The notes under the pieces: model-generated
Seen by the model: only the letters and a program-made list of their open reading frames with translations
What the model was told of the DNA's origin: nothing
The model's database searches: none
Shown: positions 14,803 to 21,794 of the stretch, piece after piece
Numbering within the stretch: position 1 is the stretch's first letter
Layout: every line of letters begins with the position of its first letter
Assembly (NCBI GenBank): GCA_964396385.1
Contig: CAYNFH010000086.1
Coordinates: forward strand, 1-24,524
Direction of reading: 5' to 3'
Source: CAYNFH01 sp964396385
Lineage (GTDB): Bacteria > Armatimonadota > Chthonomonadetes > Chthonomonadales > CAJBBX01
Length of the DNA: 24,524 bases
Translations under genes and position numbers: made by a program

Positions 14803-17064
14803 ATGGGCATCATCCGGCCACTGCTCGTCTTGCTGCTGACCGCAATGGGATTCTCGAATATGAACAGCCCGCGCTGGGAAGTCATTGGGCCGGGTGGGGG
14901 AGGGGCGCAGTTCCATCCCACCATCAGCCCGCACGACCCGAAATCAGTCCTGGTTGCCTGCGACATGACGGGAGCGTACGTAACGCACAACGGCGGCGAG
15001 TCCTGGCGGATGTTCAACCTGCGCCAGCCGGTACGCTTCTTTGCGTTTGACCCGAAGGACCCCAGGACGGTCTACGCGCAGTCCGCGGGGCTCTATCGCA
15101 GCGAGGACGGCGGCGCCACCTGGAGTCTGGTTTACCCTCCTCCGGAAAAGGTTACGGGGGTGCAAGTAGCCGGTGACCATGGCGAGGCGCGCCTCGCCAC
15201 CACAGACGGTTCCAATGATCGTGTCACCGCGCTGGCCATCGATCCAGCGGACTCGCGCATCCTCTACGCCGCTGTCGAAGGCGCAGGCGCTCCTCATCTC
15301 GAGGTCTCACACGACCGCGGCGCAACCTGGAGCAGCGAGGGCGAGCTCCCGTTTTCCGCCCGGCACCTCTATGTCAATCCCAGGTCTCCGCATGACGACC
15401 GCGTGCTGTACCTGGCCGGATCGTCGGCCGTGGCAGTTCGCCAGGGCAAGAATTGGAAGGCGGGTCCGTCCCCGCTCGGGCGGGGCCGGCTGCTGGACAT
15501 CGTCATGGGGTTCCGGGGCGGGAATGTTACCCCCATCGCGTACGCGGTCAGTTACCAGAAGCTTTATGTCTCCGAGGACGCCGGAGCAACCTGGCGGGAG
15601 TCCTCTCTGGAAGGACCCGTGCGCTTTGCCGCCGTAGCGTGCTGCGCCAACCATCCGGAGGTGGCCTATGCTTCCTACAGAGGGCTGCGCCGGGGCGATC
15701 AGACCTTCCACGGCGTCGCCCGCACGTCGGACGCGGGCCGCACCTGGAAACTCGTCTGGCAGGAGACGGAGCAGCCCGCCTCCAACGTGCACGACCCCTG
15801 GATCACGCCGGTCTTCGGGACGGGTTGGGGCGAGAACCCCATCCACCTGGGCGTCGCACCGAGCGACCCGGACGTCTGCTACGCCACCGACTTTGGTCGG
15901 ACCATGCGCACCACCGACGGCGGCAAGAGCTGGTACGGCGTCTACTCACGCGCGCTCGACGGCGGCTACACTTCGACCGGGCTGGACGTGACCACCTGTT
16001 ACGGCGTCCACTTCGACCCCTCCGCCCCACGACGACTCTTCATCTCATACACCGACATCGGGCTCTTCCGTAGCGAGAACGGTGGGAAGAGCTGGATTCC
16101 CTCCCATGACGGCGTACCGCGGCGATGGTTGAACACCACCTACTGGTTGGCCTTCGATCCGGACGTCCAGGGCCGCGTGTGGGGCGTGATGAGCGGCGTA
16201 CATGATCTGCCGAGGCCTAAGATGTGGCGGGAGCGGGAGCCCATCGACTTCAACGGCGGCGTCTGCCGGAGCGACGACGGCGGAAGGACGTGGCAGCGGA
16301 GCACCAACGGCATGCTGGAGACCGCCGCTACCCACATCCTCCTGGACCCGCATAGCCCGGCCGGTGCTCGCACCCTGTACGTGACCGGCTTCGGCCGTGG
16401 CGTCTACAAGTCCACGGATGGCGGAGCAATTTGGACTCTCAAGAACGCCGGAATGGAGCGCGAGCAGCCCCTCGCATGGCAGCTCTCTCTCAGCCAGGAT
16501 GGCTCGCTGTACCTGGTGGTGGCGCGCGCCAGCGAAGACGGCAGCTTCGGCAATGCGCAGGACGGCGCGCTCTATCGCTCTACCGACGGCGCGGAGCACT
16601 GGGTCAGGCTACCGCTGCCGCCGGAACTCAACGGACCCAACGCGTTGACAGTGGATCCCCGGGACGCAAAGCGGCTGTACCTGTCGGCCTGGGCGCGTGA
16701 CGAAAACGGAGTTGCAAAGGCCGGCGGAATCTACGTGTCTACCGACGGCGGGGCCACGTGGCGGCGCACCCTGGAGCACGACCAGTACATCTACGACGTG
16801 ACGGTGGATCCACGAAACTCCGACATGCTCTATGCCTGCGGCTTCAGCTCCTCCATCTGGAAGTCCACCGATCGGGGCGAAACCTGGAAGAGGCTGCGTG
16901 GGTATAACTTCAAGTGGGGCCACCGGGTGATCCCGGACCCGCGCGACCCCAGCCGGCTCTACGTCACTACGTTTGGAGGCAGCGTCTGGCACGGTCCGGT
17001 CGACGGAGATCGTGCCGCCGAGGAGGACATCGTGACTCCCGTATTGCGGTACTCAGACGAATGA
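14803..17064 (+). CDS. Secreted BNR/Asp-box beta-propeller protein (GH74/sialidase-like)
   Basis: The 753-residue product starts with a short hydrophobic export-type leader. It then contains about twelve Asp-box motifs (SxDxGxTW and variants), for example HNGGESW, SEDGGATW, SHDRGATW, SDAGRTW, TDGGKSW, SENGGKSW, SDDGGRTW, STDGGATW and STDRGETW. These are spread evenly, with DP-rich inter-blade segments (PHDPKSVLVACD, DPKDPRTVYAQ). This is the tandem beta-propeller layout of GH74 xyloglucanases and related sialidase-like or VPS10-like proteins. Asp-boxes are structural, so catalysis is not proven, and I did not identify a certain GH74 catalytic Asp pair. A role in extracellular polysaccharide binding or cleavage is inference. 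A TTG at 14794 overlapping the dinB stop is an alternative start. The gene ends just before a convergent hairpin. Confidence 0.82.
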   Translation: MGIIRPLLVLLLTAMGFSNMNSPRWEVIGPGGGGAQFHPTISPHDPKSVLVACDMTGAYVTHNGGESWRMFNLRQPVRFFAFDPKDPRTVYAQSAGLYRSEDGGATWSLVYPPPEKVTGVQVAGDHGEARLATTDGSNDRVTALAIDPADSRILYAAVEGAGAPHLEVSHDRGATWSSEGELPFSARHLYVNPRSPHDDRVLYLAGSSAVAVRQGKNWKAGPSPLGRGRLLDIVMGFRGGNVTPIAYAVSYQKLYVSEDAGATWRESSLEGPVRFAAVACCANHPEVAYASYRGLRRGDQTFHGVARTSDAGRTWKLVWQETEQPASNVHDPWITPVFGTGWGENPIHLGVAPSDPDVCYATDFGRTMRTTDGGKSWYGVYSRALDGGYTSTGLDVTTCYGVHFDPSAPRRLFISYTDIGLFRSENGGKSWIPSHDGVPRRWLNTTYWLAFDPDVQGRVWGVMSGVHDLPRPKMWREREPIDFNGGVCRSDDGGRTWQRSTNGMLETAATHILLDPHSPAGARTLYVTGFGRGVYKSTDGGAIWTLKNAGMEREQPLAWQLSLSQDGSLYLVVARASEDGSFGNAQDGALYRSTDGAEHWVRLPLPPELNGPNALTVDPRDAKRLYLSAWARDENGVAKAGGIYVSTDGGATWRRTLEHDQYIYDVTVDPRNSDMLYACGFSSSIWKSTDRGETWKRLRGYNFKWGHRVIPDPRDPSRLYVTTFGGSVWHGPVDGDRAAEEDIVTPVLRYSDE

Positions 17065-17065
17065 A

Positions 17066-17088
17066 GAGGGGGCCACTGGGGCCCCCTC
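17066..17088. terminator. Bidirectional hairpin between convergent genes
   Basis: GAGGGGGCC (17066-17074) pairs perfectly with GGCCCCCTC (17080-17088) around ACTGG. It lies in the 44-bp gap between the Asp-box gene and the convergent cysO-moeZ fusion, where a shared terminator is expected. There is no U-tract on either side, so efficiency is uncertain. Confidence 0.5.
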
Positions 17089-17108
17089 CGCTCGTTCGCT
17101 GTTCCCGG

Positions 17109-18563
17109 TCAGTATTTCGGTACGCTCGGGTCTATTTCGTCCGACCAGGCCGTCACGCCGCCCTTCAGGTTCTTCAGGTTCCGGAAACCCTTGGACTTGA
17201 GAAAGTCCAGCACCTTCTGGGAGCGCTGCCCGGACCGGCAGTGGAGGATGATCTCCTGGTTGGGGTTCAGCTCCTGGTAGCGGTTCGGCACGTCGTTCAT
17301 AGGAATGAGCGTTGCATGCGGGATGACGGCGATCTCCGCCTCGTACGGCTCGCGCACGTCGATGAGCGTGGGTCGCTCGCCCCGGTCGAACCGCTCCTTC
17401 AGTTCGCGCACCGTGATCTCCTCGGGGTTCTTCTCCCCTGCCACCGCCTCAGGCCGCGACGGGATACCGCAGAACTCCTGGTAGTCGATCAGGTGCGTGA
17501 TGGTGGGGTGCTGGCCGCAGATGGGGCAGTTGGGATCCTTCCGCAGCTTCAGCTCCCGCCACTGCATTTTGAGCGCGTTGAAAAGCAGCAGGCGCCCGAT
17601 GAGCGGCTCGCCGCTGCCCAGGATGAGCTTTACCGCCTCCGTGGCCTGGAGGACCCCTATCATGCCCGGGAGGATGCCCAGCACTCCGCCTTCGGCGCAC
17701 GACGGGACCAACCCGGGCGGCGGCGGTTCGGGATAGAGGCAGCGATAGCAGGGACCCTTCTCCGCCCAGAAGACCGACGCCTGCCCCTCGAAGCGGAAGA
17801 TGGAGCCATATACGTTGGGTTTGCCCAGGAGGACACAGGCGTCATTCACCAGGTACCGCGTGGGGAAGTTGTCCGTGCCGTCGATGATGATGTCAAAGTC
17901 CTTCAGAATATCGAGCGCGTTCTCTGACGTAAGGGCGGTCTCGAATCCGACGACATTCACGTTGGGGTTGATGTCCCGCAGCGTCTCGGTGGCGGAAACG
18001 AGCTTCGGCCTGCCCACATCGTTGGTGTCGTGGATGATCTGGCGCTGGAGATTGGTCAGGTCCACCACGTCAAAGTCGACGATGCCGATGGTGCCTACGC
18101 CCGCCGCGGCCAGGTACATCGCGAGCGGCGAGCCAAGTCCTCCGGCGCCGACGCACAGCACGCTGGCGGCCTTGAGCTTCTTTTGGCCTTCCAGCCCCAC
18201 CTCCGGCATGATGAGGTGCCGGCTGTAGCGCTGGTACTCCTCCTTGGAAAGGCTCACCTGCCCCTCCGCGCGGGGCTCAAGCACCCCCACGCCACCCGCG
18301 ATGCTGGGCACGATGCTGAGCTCATCGCCATCCTTGACACGCGTCTCCGGACCGTTGAGGTGGCGCATGTCCTCGCTGCCCACGTAGACGTTCACGAAGT
18401 GACGGAGCTGCCCACCGTCGCTGTACAGGTGCTTGCGCAGCGTGGGGTAGCGCTCGGTGACGGCGGCGAGGGCCTCCTGGACGGTGCTCGCCTGGACTTC
18501 TATCTCTTCCTGGTTCCCGGTGTACTGCTGGAGCGCGTTGGGAACCAGCACTTTAACGGCCAT
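17109..18563 (-). CDS. moeZ: CysO/MoaD-like sulfur carrier fused to MoeB/ThiF-type E1 and rhodanese (MoeZ-like)
   Basis: The 484-residue product has three domains. Residues 1-91 form a MoaD/ThiS/CysO ubiquitin-like fold ending in SIAGG (G90-G91). Residues about 105-350 form an E1-like adenylyltransferase with nucleotide loop GAGGLG (139-144), NLQRQ, zinc cysteines C272, C275, C346, C349, and the conserved C289 in SCAEGGV. Residues about 382-484 form a rhodanese domain with active-site C442 in HCRSGQRS. The E1 adenylates and then thiocarboxylates the carrier C-terminal glycine using rhodanese-bound sulfur. CysM and a Mec-type JAMM protease are encoded upstream on the same strand, so the carrier most likely serves cysteine biosynthesis, as CysO does in mycobacteria. 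The unusual point is that the carrier GG is followed directly by VGVLEP of the fusion, so it has no free C-terminus unless cleaved. The ATG at 18563 has AGGAGG upstream on the coding strand. Confidence 0.92.
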   Translation of the reverse strand: MAVKVLVPNALQQYTGNQEEIEVQASTVQEALAAVTERYPTLRKHLYSDGGQLRHFVNVYVGSEDMRHLNGPETRVKDGDELSIVPSIAGGVGVLEPRAEGQVSLSKEEYQRYSRHLIMPEVGLEGQKKLKAASVLCVGAGGLGSPLAMYLAAAGVGTIGIVDFDVVDLTNLQRQIIHDTNDVGRPKLVSATETLRDINPNVNVVGFETALTSENALDILKDFDIIIDGTDNFPTRYLVNDACVLLGKPNVYGSIFRFEGQASVFWAEKGPCYRCLYPEPPPPGLVPSCAEGGVLGILPGMIGVLQATEAVKLILGSGEPLIGRLLLFNALKMQWRELKLRKDPNCPICGQHPTITHLIDYQEFCGIPSRPEAVAGEKNPEEITVRELKERFDRGERPTLIDVREPYEAEIAVIPHATLIPMNDVPNRYQELNPNQEIILHCRSGQRSQKVLDFLKSKGFRNLKNLKGGVTAWSDEIDPSVPKY

Positions 18564-18682
18564 GATGTTCCTCCTGCCTGTTATGGAAACCTCCCGCTTA
18601 CCCCCTCCTTCGTAAGCAGGGGAAACCGCACCTCACGGTGAGGGCTCCCTCCGCTTGCGAAGGGGAGCGTGGGGGAGGGGCG
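18564..18682. repeat. Hairpin-rich repeat between mec and cysO-moeZ
   Basis: This contains GCTTAC/GTAAGC (18596-18617), CCTCAC-G-GTGAGG (18631-18643) and CCCTCCTTCG-like G/C tracts. The composition and wording match the 2220-2285 repeat in the recJ-rel spacer (both include CCCCCTCCTTCG). It probably belongs to the same dispersed family, inserted within the cysteine operon. Confidence 0.55.
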
Positions 18683-19102
18683 TCATTGTATCTCGATCTC
18701 TTCTTGTGTAAAGGCGGAGCGGTCTTCCCGCAGAGTCCAGCAGGTGGTGTCCCCTGGCTCACCGGACGCGACGGAAGTAATGATATAGCTGTACCAGGGC
18801 CAGGCCCAATCGCGGTCATACTCGCTCGGCCGGGCCGGATGGTCCGGGTGCGAGTGGTAAAAGCCGAGGACCTTTACTCCCAGCGCGCGCGCCTCCCGCT
18901 CGATGCCGAACATGTCGTGCGGCGAGATCAGGAAGCGCCGCTCGTGCCCCTCTTCATGCACGTTCTTAACCGGCCTCAGCTCCGTCACGGTCTTCGTGTT
19001 CCCATCCGCCGAGCCGAGGAGCACCCCGCAGCACTCGTATGGGTACTCGCTCACGCCGTGCTCGCGGAGCTGCCGGAGAAGAGGCTCAGATAGCCGGATC
19101 AT
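18683..19102 (-). CDS. mec: JAMM/Mov34 zinc metalloprotease, Mec+-like (CysO-cysteine hydrolase)
   Basis: The 139-residue product has the complete JAMM/MPN+ signature: E23 in YECCGVLLG, then H83-S-H85-P, S93 and D96 in the HSHPx7SxxD arrangement, so zinc hydrolase activity is expected. In Mycobacterium tuberculosis the homologous Mec+ releases cysteine from the CysO-Cys adduct formed by CysM. Here the gene overlaps the 3' end of cysM by 17 bp and is followed by the CysO-E1-rhodanese fusion, which strongly supports that function. Since the local CysO has an internal GG, the same enzyme might also trim the fusion after G91, as JAMM proteases do with ubiquitin-like precursors; that is inference. 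The length is normal for stand-alone bacterial JAMM proteins. Confidence 0.9.
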   Translation of the reverse strand: MIRLSEPLLRQLREHGVSEYPYECCGVLLGSADGNTKTVTELRPVKNVHEEGHERRFLISPHDMFGIEREARALGVKVLGFYHSHPDHPARPSEYDRDWAWPWYSYIITSVASGEPGDTTCWTLREDRSAFTQEEIEIQ

Positions 19103-20030
19103 CCTCGTTCTCTTCCCAGAACCGCTCGGAGAGGTACCGGTCTCCGTTATCGCAGAAGATAGTCACCACTACGCCTTCGTCCAGCTCCTCCGCCACTTTG
19201 AGCGCGGCAATCAGGTTCGCCGCCGATGAGATGCCGACCAGCACGCCTTCGTCTCGCGCCAACCGCTTGACCATGGCGTGCGCCTCCTCTGTACCCACCT
19301 CTATGCTGCTATCGGCTAGGCCCGCATCGTAGATGCCGGGCACGATGGCCGTCTCCATGTGCTTGAGCCCTTCCAGCCCGTGGAAGGGCGAGTCCGGCTG
19401 CATGGAGATAAGCTTCACCTTCGGATGGTAGTCCCGCATAAAGCGGCCAACGCCCATGAAGGTTCCGCTCGTTCCGAGTCCGGTGACGAAGTGGGTTACA
19501 CGGCCGTCGGTCTGCCGCCAGATCTCCGGACCGGTCGTCTCATAGTGCGCGCGCCAGTTGGCGTCGTTGTTATACTGGTCCGGATAGAAGTACGTATCGG
19601 GGGACTGGGCGTATAGTTCCCGCGCCTTAAGGATGGCGCCATCGGAGCTCAGGCGCGGATCCGTGAGAACCAGCTCGGCGCCAAAGGCCCGGAGCAGTCG
19701 CTTACGCTCCTCGTTGGCGTTGAGCGGGAGGCAGAGCGTAACCGGATAGCCGCAGGCCGCGCCGATCATGGCATAGGCGATGCCCGTGTTGCCGGAGGTG
19801 GCGTCCAGGATGGTCTTGCCTTCTGTCAGCCGGCCCGTGCGCTCCCCGTCCAGGATCATGTTGAGTGCGGGCCGGTCCTTCACGGAGCCGCCCGGGTTGT
19901 ACCATTCCGCTTTCGCGTAGACCTCCACGCGAGTATCGGCGGGTGTGATGCGGCGCAGCCGCAGGAGCGGCGTGTTGCCGATCAGATCGATGATACTGAG
20001 GTCTTGAGCTCGGGAAGGGGAGATGACCAT
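19086..20030 (-). CDS. cysM: PLP-dependent cysteine synthase, CysM-type (O-phosphoserine or CysO-thiocarboxylate dependent)
   Basis: The 314-residue product is a cysteine synthase fold-type II enzyme: PLP lysine K51 in GGSVKDRPA, the substrate loop TSGNTG at 78-83 and the phosphate-binding loop GTSGT at 186-190. In mycobacteria CysM uses O-phosphoserine and the CysO thiocarboxylate as sulfur donor, and R220 recognises the phosphate. The equivalent segment here reads GLKHMETA, with K223 at or near that place, so a basic residue is conserved in type. The gene overlaps the Mec-type protease gene by 17 bp and is in line with cysO-moeZ, so it most likely adds protein-bound sulfide rather than free sulfide. 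The ATG at 20030 fits the family N-terminus (IIDLIGNTPLL). Confidence 0.93.
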   Translation of the reverse strand: MVISPSRAQDLSIIDLIGNTPLLRLRRITPADTRVEVYAKAEWYNPGGSVKDRPALNMILDGERTGRLTEGKTILDATSGNTGIAYAMIGAACGYPVTLCLPLNANEERKRLLRAFGAELVLTDPRLSSDGAILKARELYAQSPDTYFYPDQYNNDANWRAHYETTGPEIWRQTDGRVTHFVTGLGTSGTFMGVGRFMRDYHPKVKLISMQPDSPFHGLEGLKHMETAIVPGIYDAGLADSSIEVGTEEAHAMVKRLARDEGVLVGISSAANLIAALKVAEELDEGVVVTIFCDNGDRYLSERFWEENEDDPAI

Positions 20031-20061
20031 GGCCTCGTGGCGTCGGACAAAGTTGACTTAC

Positions 20062-20067
20062 ATTGTA
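20062..20067 (-). promoter_or_regulatory. Possible -10 box (TACAAT) for the cysM operon
   Basis: On the minus strand TACAAT lies 31 bases before the cysM ATG, and its upstream region overlaps the long hairpin at 20077-20116. No good -35 was found at standard spacing, so this is tentative. Confidence 0.3.
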
Positions 20068-20076
20068 GCATTACTC

Positions 20077-20116
20077 AGCTTTGGAGTGCCGCGGCTTGCC
20101 CCGGCACTCCAAAGCT
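20077..20116. repeat. 15-bp perfect hairpin between cyclophilin and cysM
   Basis: AGCTTTGGAGTGCCG (20077-20091) pairs exactly with CGGCACTCCAAAGCT (20102-20116) around a 10-base loop. It starts at the stop codon of the cyclophilin gene. It has no U-tract in either direction, so it is more like a dispersed palindromic repeat or an mRNA-stabilising structure than a canonical terminator. Confidence 0.6.
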
Positions 20117-20570
20117 ACTCAATCCGCACGGAGAGCATTTTGTCTCCCTGGCGGAGGTTCTGGACTACGTCCAGGCCTTCCGTTACCTTGCCGAAGACCG
20201 CGTAGCCGTGCCCGTCCGAGGCGTTCTCCTTGTCCAGGAAGGTGGCCGGCGCGAGCGTGATGTAGAACTGGCAGGAGGCGCTGTCCGGATCGGAGCTGCG
20301 GGCCATGGCCACCGTGCCGGCCGCGTCGTGCTTGATCTTCGACGTGGTCTCCAGCCGGATGGTCTTGCCGGAGCCGCCCGTACCGGTCCCCTTCGGATCG
20401 CCACCCTGTATTACGAAGCCGGGAACGTAGCGGTGGAACGTAAGCCCGTCGTAAAAGGCCTTTTGAGCGAGCTCGATGAAGTTGCCGGCGGTGTTAGGGG
20501 CATCCTGCTCGTCCAGCATGATCTTGATGGTCCCCTTGTTGGTCTCTATTACGGCGGTACGGTTTGGCAT
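20115..20570 (-). CDS. Cyclophilin-type peptidyl-prolyl cis-trans isomerase
   Basis: The 151-residue product is a compact bacterial cyclophilin with FHRYVPGFVIQGGDPKGTGTGG, GTVAMARSSDPDSASCQFYITL and YAVFGKVTEGLDVV. It includes the catalytic Arg of FHR and the conserved Gln/Phe positions. It has no signal peptide, so it should be cytoplasmic, where it speeds proline isomerisation during folding. The ATG at 20570 has AGGAG 6-7 bases upstream. The gene lies in the same direction as cysM-mec-moeZ, 84 bases before cysM with a long hairpin between, so it could share transcription, but a functional link to cysteine synthesis is not implied. Confidence 0.92.
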   Translation of the reverse strand: MPNRTAVIETNKGTIKIMLDEQDAPNTAGNFIELAQKAFYDGLTFHRYVPGFVIQGGDPKGTGTGGSGKTIRLETTSKIKHDAAGTVAMARSSDPDSASCQFYITLAPATFLDKENASDGHGYAVFGKVTEGLDVVQNLRQGDKMLSVRIE

Positions 20571-20602
20571 CGGTTGCTCCTTCGCGGGAATCGGTGTTTG
20601 GG

Positions 20603-20626
20603 CGTTCAGGTGTTCAGGCGTTCAGG
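20603..20626. repeat. Three tandem YGTTCAGG units
   Basis: CGTTCAGG, TGTTCAGG and CGTTCAGG lie head to tail. A second three-unit array of the same 8-mer lies at 23350-23373. Here the array overlaps the stop and last codons of the small Cys-rich gene. Confidence 0.7.
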
Positions 20627-20899
20627 TTCCAGGTCATCATCGATAATCTCGATGTCGAGAGGCTCCTCAAAGGGTCGAGGAGTGGGCTCTGTCCAGATGA
20701 AGCGGGAGTGTGGGTGGCGCATGCGGAGGATGAGTGGCTCCCGGTACGGGTTGTGGAGACAGAGCGCCTGCACGCCCATCATCTCCGCCACGGTGAGCGA
20801 TTCATGCTTCTTGCGCGGGTTGGTCTTGCCGATGCGGCAGCGCCGCGCGTCGCGATCGTAGCTTCGGCATTGCCAGCAGGATGTTCGGCGTTCGGGCAT
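20606..20899 (-). CDS. Small Cys-rich hypothetical protein
   Basis: The 97-residue protein belongs to no family I can name. It carries C8, C11 and C21 (CWQCRSYDRDARRC) and a later C47 in ALCLHNPYR, which could form a zinc or Fe-S site. The middle is basic (GKTNPRKKHE) and the C-terminal third acidic (DIEIIDDD). There is no signal peptide or membrane segment. The last residues (LEPERLNT) are encoded by a GTTCAGG repeat array, so the natural C-terminus may have been extended by repeat insertion. ATG 20899 is preferred over GTG 20908. It precedes the cyclophilin gene by 35 bases in the same direction and may be its operon partner. Confidence 0.6.
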   Translation of the reverse strand: MPERRTSCWQCRSYDRDARRCRIGKTNPRKKHESLTVAEMMGVQALCLHNPYREPLILRMRHPHSRFIWTEPTPRPFEEPLDIEIIDDDLEPERLNT

Positions 20900-20975
20900 G
20901 GTATGCACAGGGTGCAGTTTCTATGGCGTAGGGTCTAAGGAGTTGGTCTGCGTTATACTGGAGAGGGCGGCGAAT

Positions 20976-21007
20976 GGTTAGCGGGCGGCCACGTAGGGCC
21001 GCCCCTA
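20976..21007. repeat. GGGCGGCC/GGCCGCCC hairpin with CCCCTACA, dispersed-repeat-like
   Basis: GGGCGGCC and GGCCGCCC form an 8-bp stem around ACGTAG, followed by CCTACACC. It resembles the GGGCCGGG...CCCGGCCCCTACAG unit at 2363-2389. It lies upstream of the deacetylase and is probably one copy of an intergenic repeat. Confidence 0.5.
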
Positions 21008-21047
21008 CACCGCCCAGGTTCATCATCTGAGGCCTTATTCCCAAAGA

Positions 21048-21794
21048 TTGAAACGCACTCCTATCATAACAGCAGCGGTACTGGCGACCGGGCTCCTCAC
21101 GGCCGGAGTATGCGCGGTGCCGTGGCACGGGCTAACGCTCCTCCAGCGCTGGGAGGAGCTGTCCACCGGCGCGATCACCGTACGCGGAGACGGACGCCAG
21201 CGGGTGGTCGCCCTCACCTTCGACGATGGCCCGGACCCTCGTTATACCCCGCAGGTGCTGGCGATACTGCGCCGCCACCACACCCGTGCCACCTTCTTCG
21301 TTTGCGGCTCGATGGCGCGGGCACACCCGGAGCTCGTCCGGCAGATCGCCTCGGATGGGCACGTGCTGGGGAACCACACGGAGACGCACGGACATGTGGA
21401 GGCCGACACGGCGGCCCTTGCAGCTCGGGAGATCCAGGAGTGCGACGACGCAATCCGGGCCGCGGCGGGAGTGACACCGACGCTCTTCCGGCCGCCGCGC
21501 GGCTACTGGAATTCGGCCGTATTCGAGGAAGCTAGGCGGCGCGGAAAGCAGATCGTGCTCTGGAGCCTCGCGTTCGACCGCGATTCGGTGCCGGACAAAT
21601 CGGTGCTGATGCGCCGGATAGTGCGGCTCGCGCGGCCGGGGGACATCCTGCTGCTGCACGACGGTACGTTCAGCCCGCGGGACTTGCGGCGGGGGACGGT
21701 AGAGGAGCTGGACGCGCTGCTCACGGGGCTGGAGCGCCGTGGATTCCGGTTCGTTACAGTCCCCGATCTGATGCGCGATTCAGGAGCAACCTAA
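21048..21794 (+). CDS. Polysaccharide deacetylase (NodB homology, CE4), membrane-anchored or secreted
   Basis: The 248-residue product has a hydrophobic N-terminal segment (about residues 5-24, an uncleaved anchor or signal peptide). A NodB domain follows with all five usual motifs: TFDDGPD (D59-D60), HTETH (H110, H114), RPPRGYW, a conserved Trp in VLWS, and LLLHDG. Carbohydrate esterase family 4 enzymes remove N- or O-acetyl groups from chitin, peptidoglycan or other glycans using Zn(II). The exact glycan is unknown. Metal ligands and catalytic residues are all present. The start is TTG at 21048, chosen because it provides the leader; no strong ribosome binding site is seen. The stop overlaps the guaB stop by 3 bp, tail to tail. 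Confidence 0.9.
   Translation: MKRTPIITAAVLATGLLTAGVCAVPWHGLTLLQRWEELSTGAITVRGDGRQRVVALTFDDGPDPRYTPQVLAILRRHHTRATFFVCGSMARAHPELVRQIASDGHVLGNHTETHGHVEADTAALAAREIQECDDAIRAAAGVTPTLFRPPRGYWNSAVFEEARRRGKQIVLWSLAFDRDSVPDKSVLMRRIVRLARPGDILLLHDGTFSPRDLRRGTVEELDALLTGLERRGFRFVTVPDLMRDSGAT

Noticed and set aside
20603..20626. Possible CRISPR-like array
   Set aside because: The 8-bp units are directly adjacent with no spacers, only three copies, and there are no cas genes.
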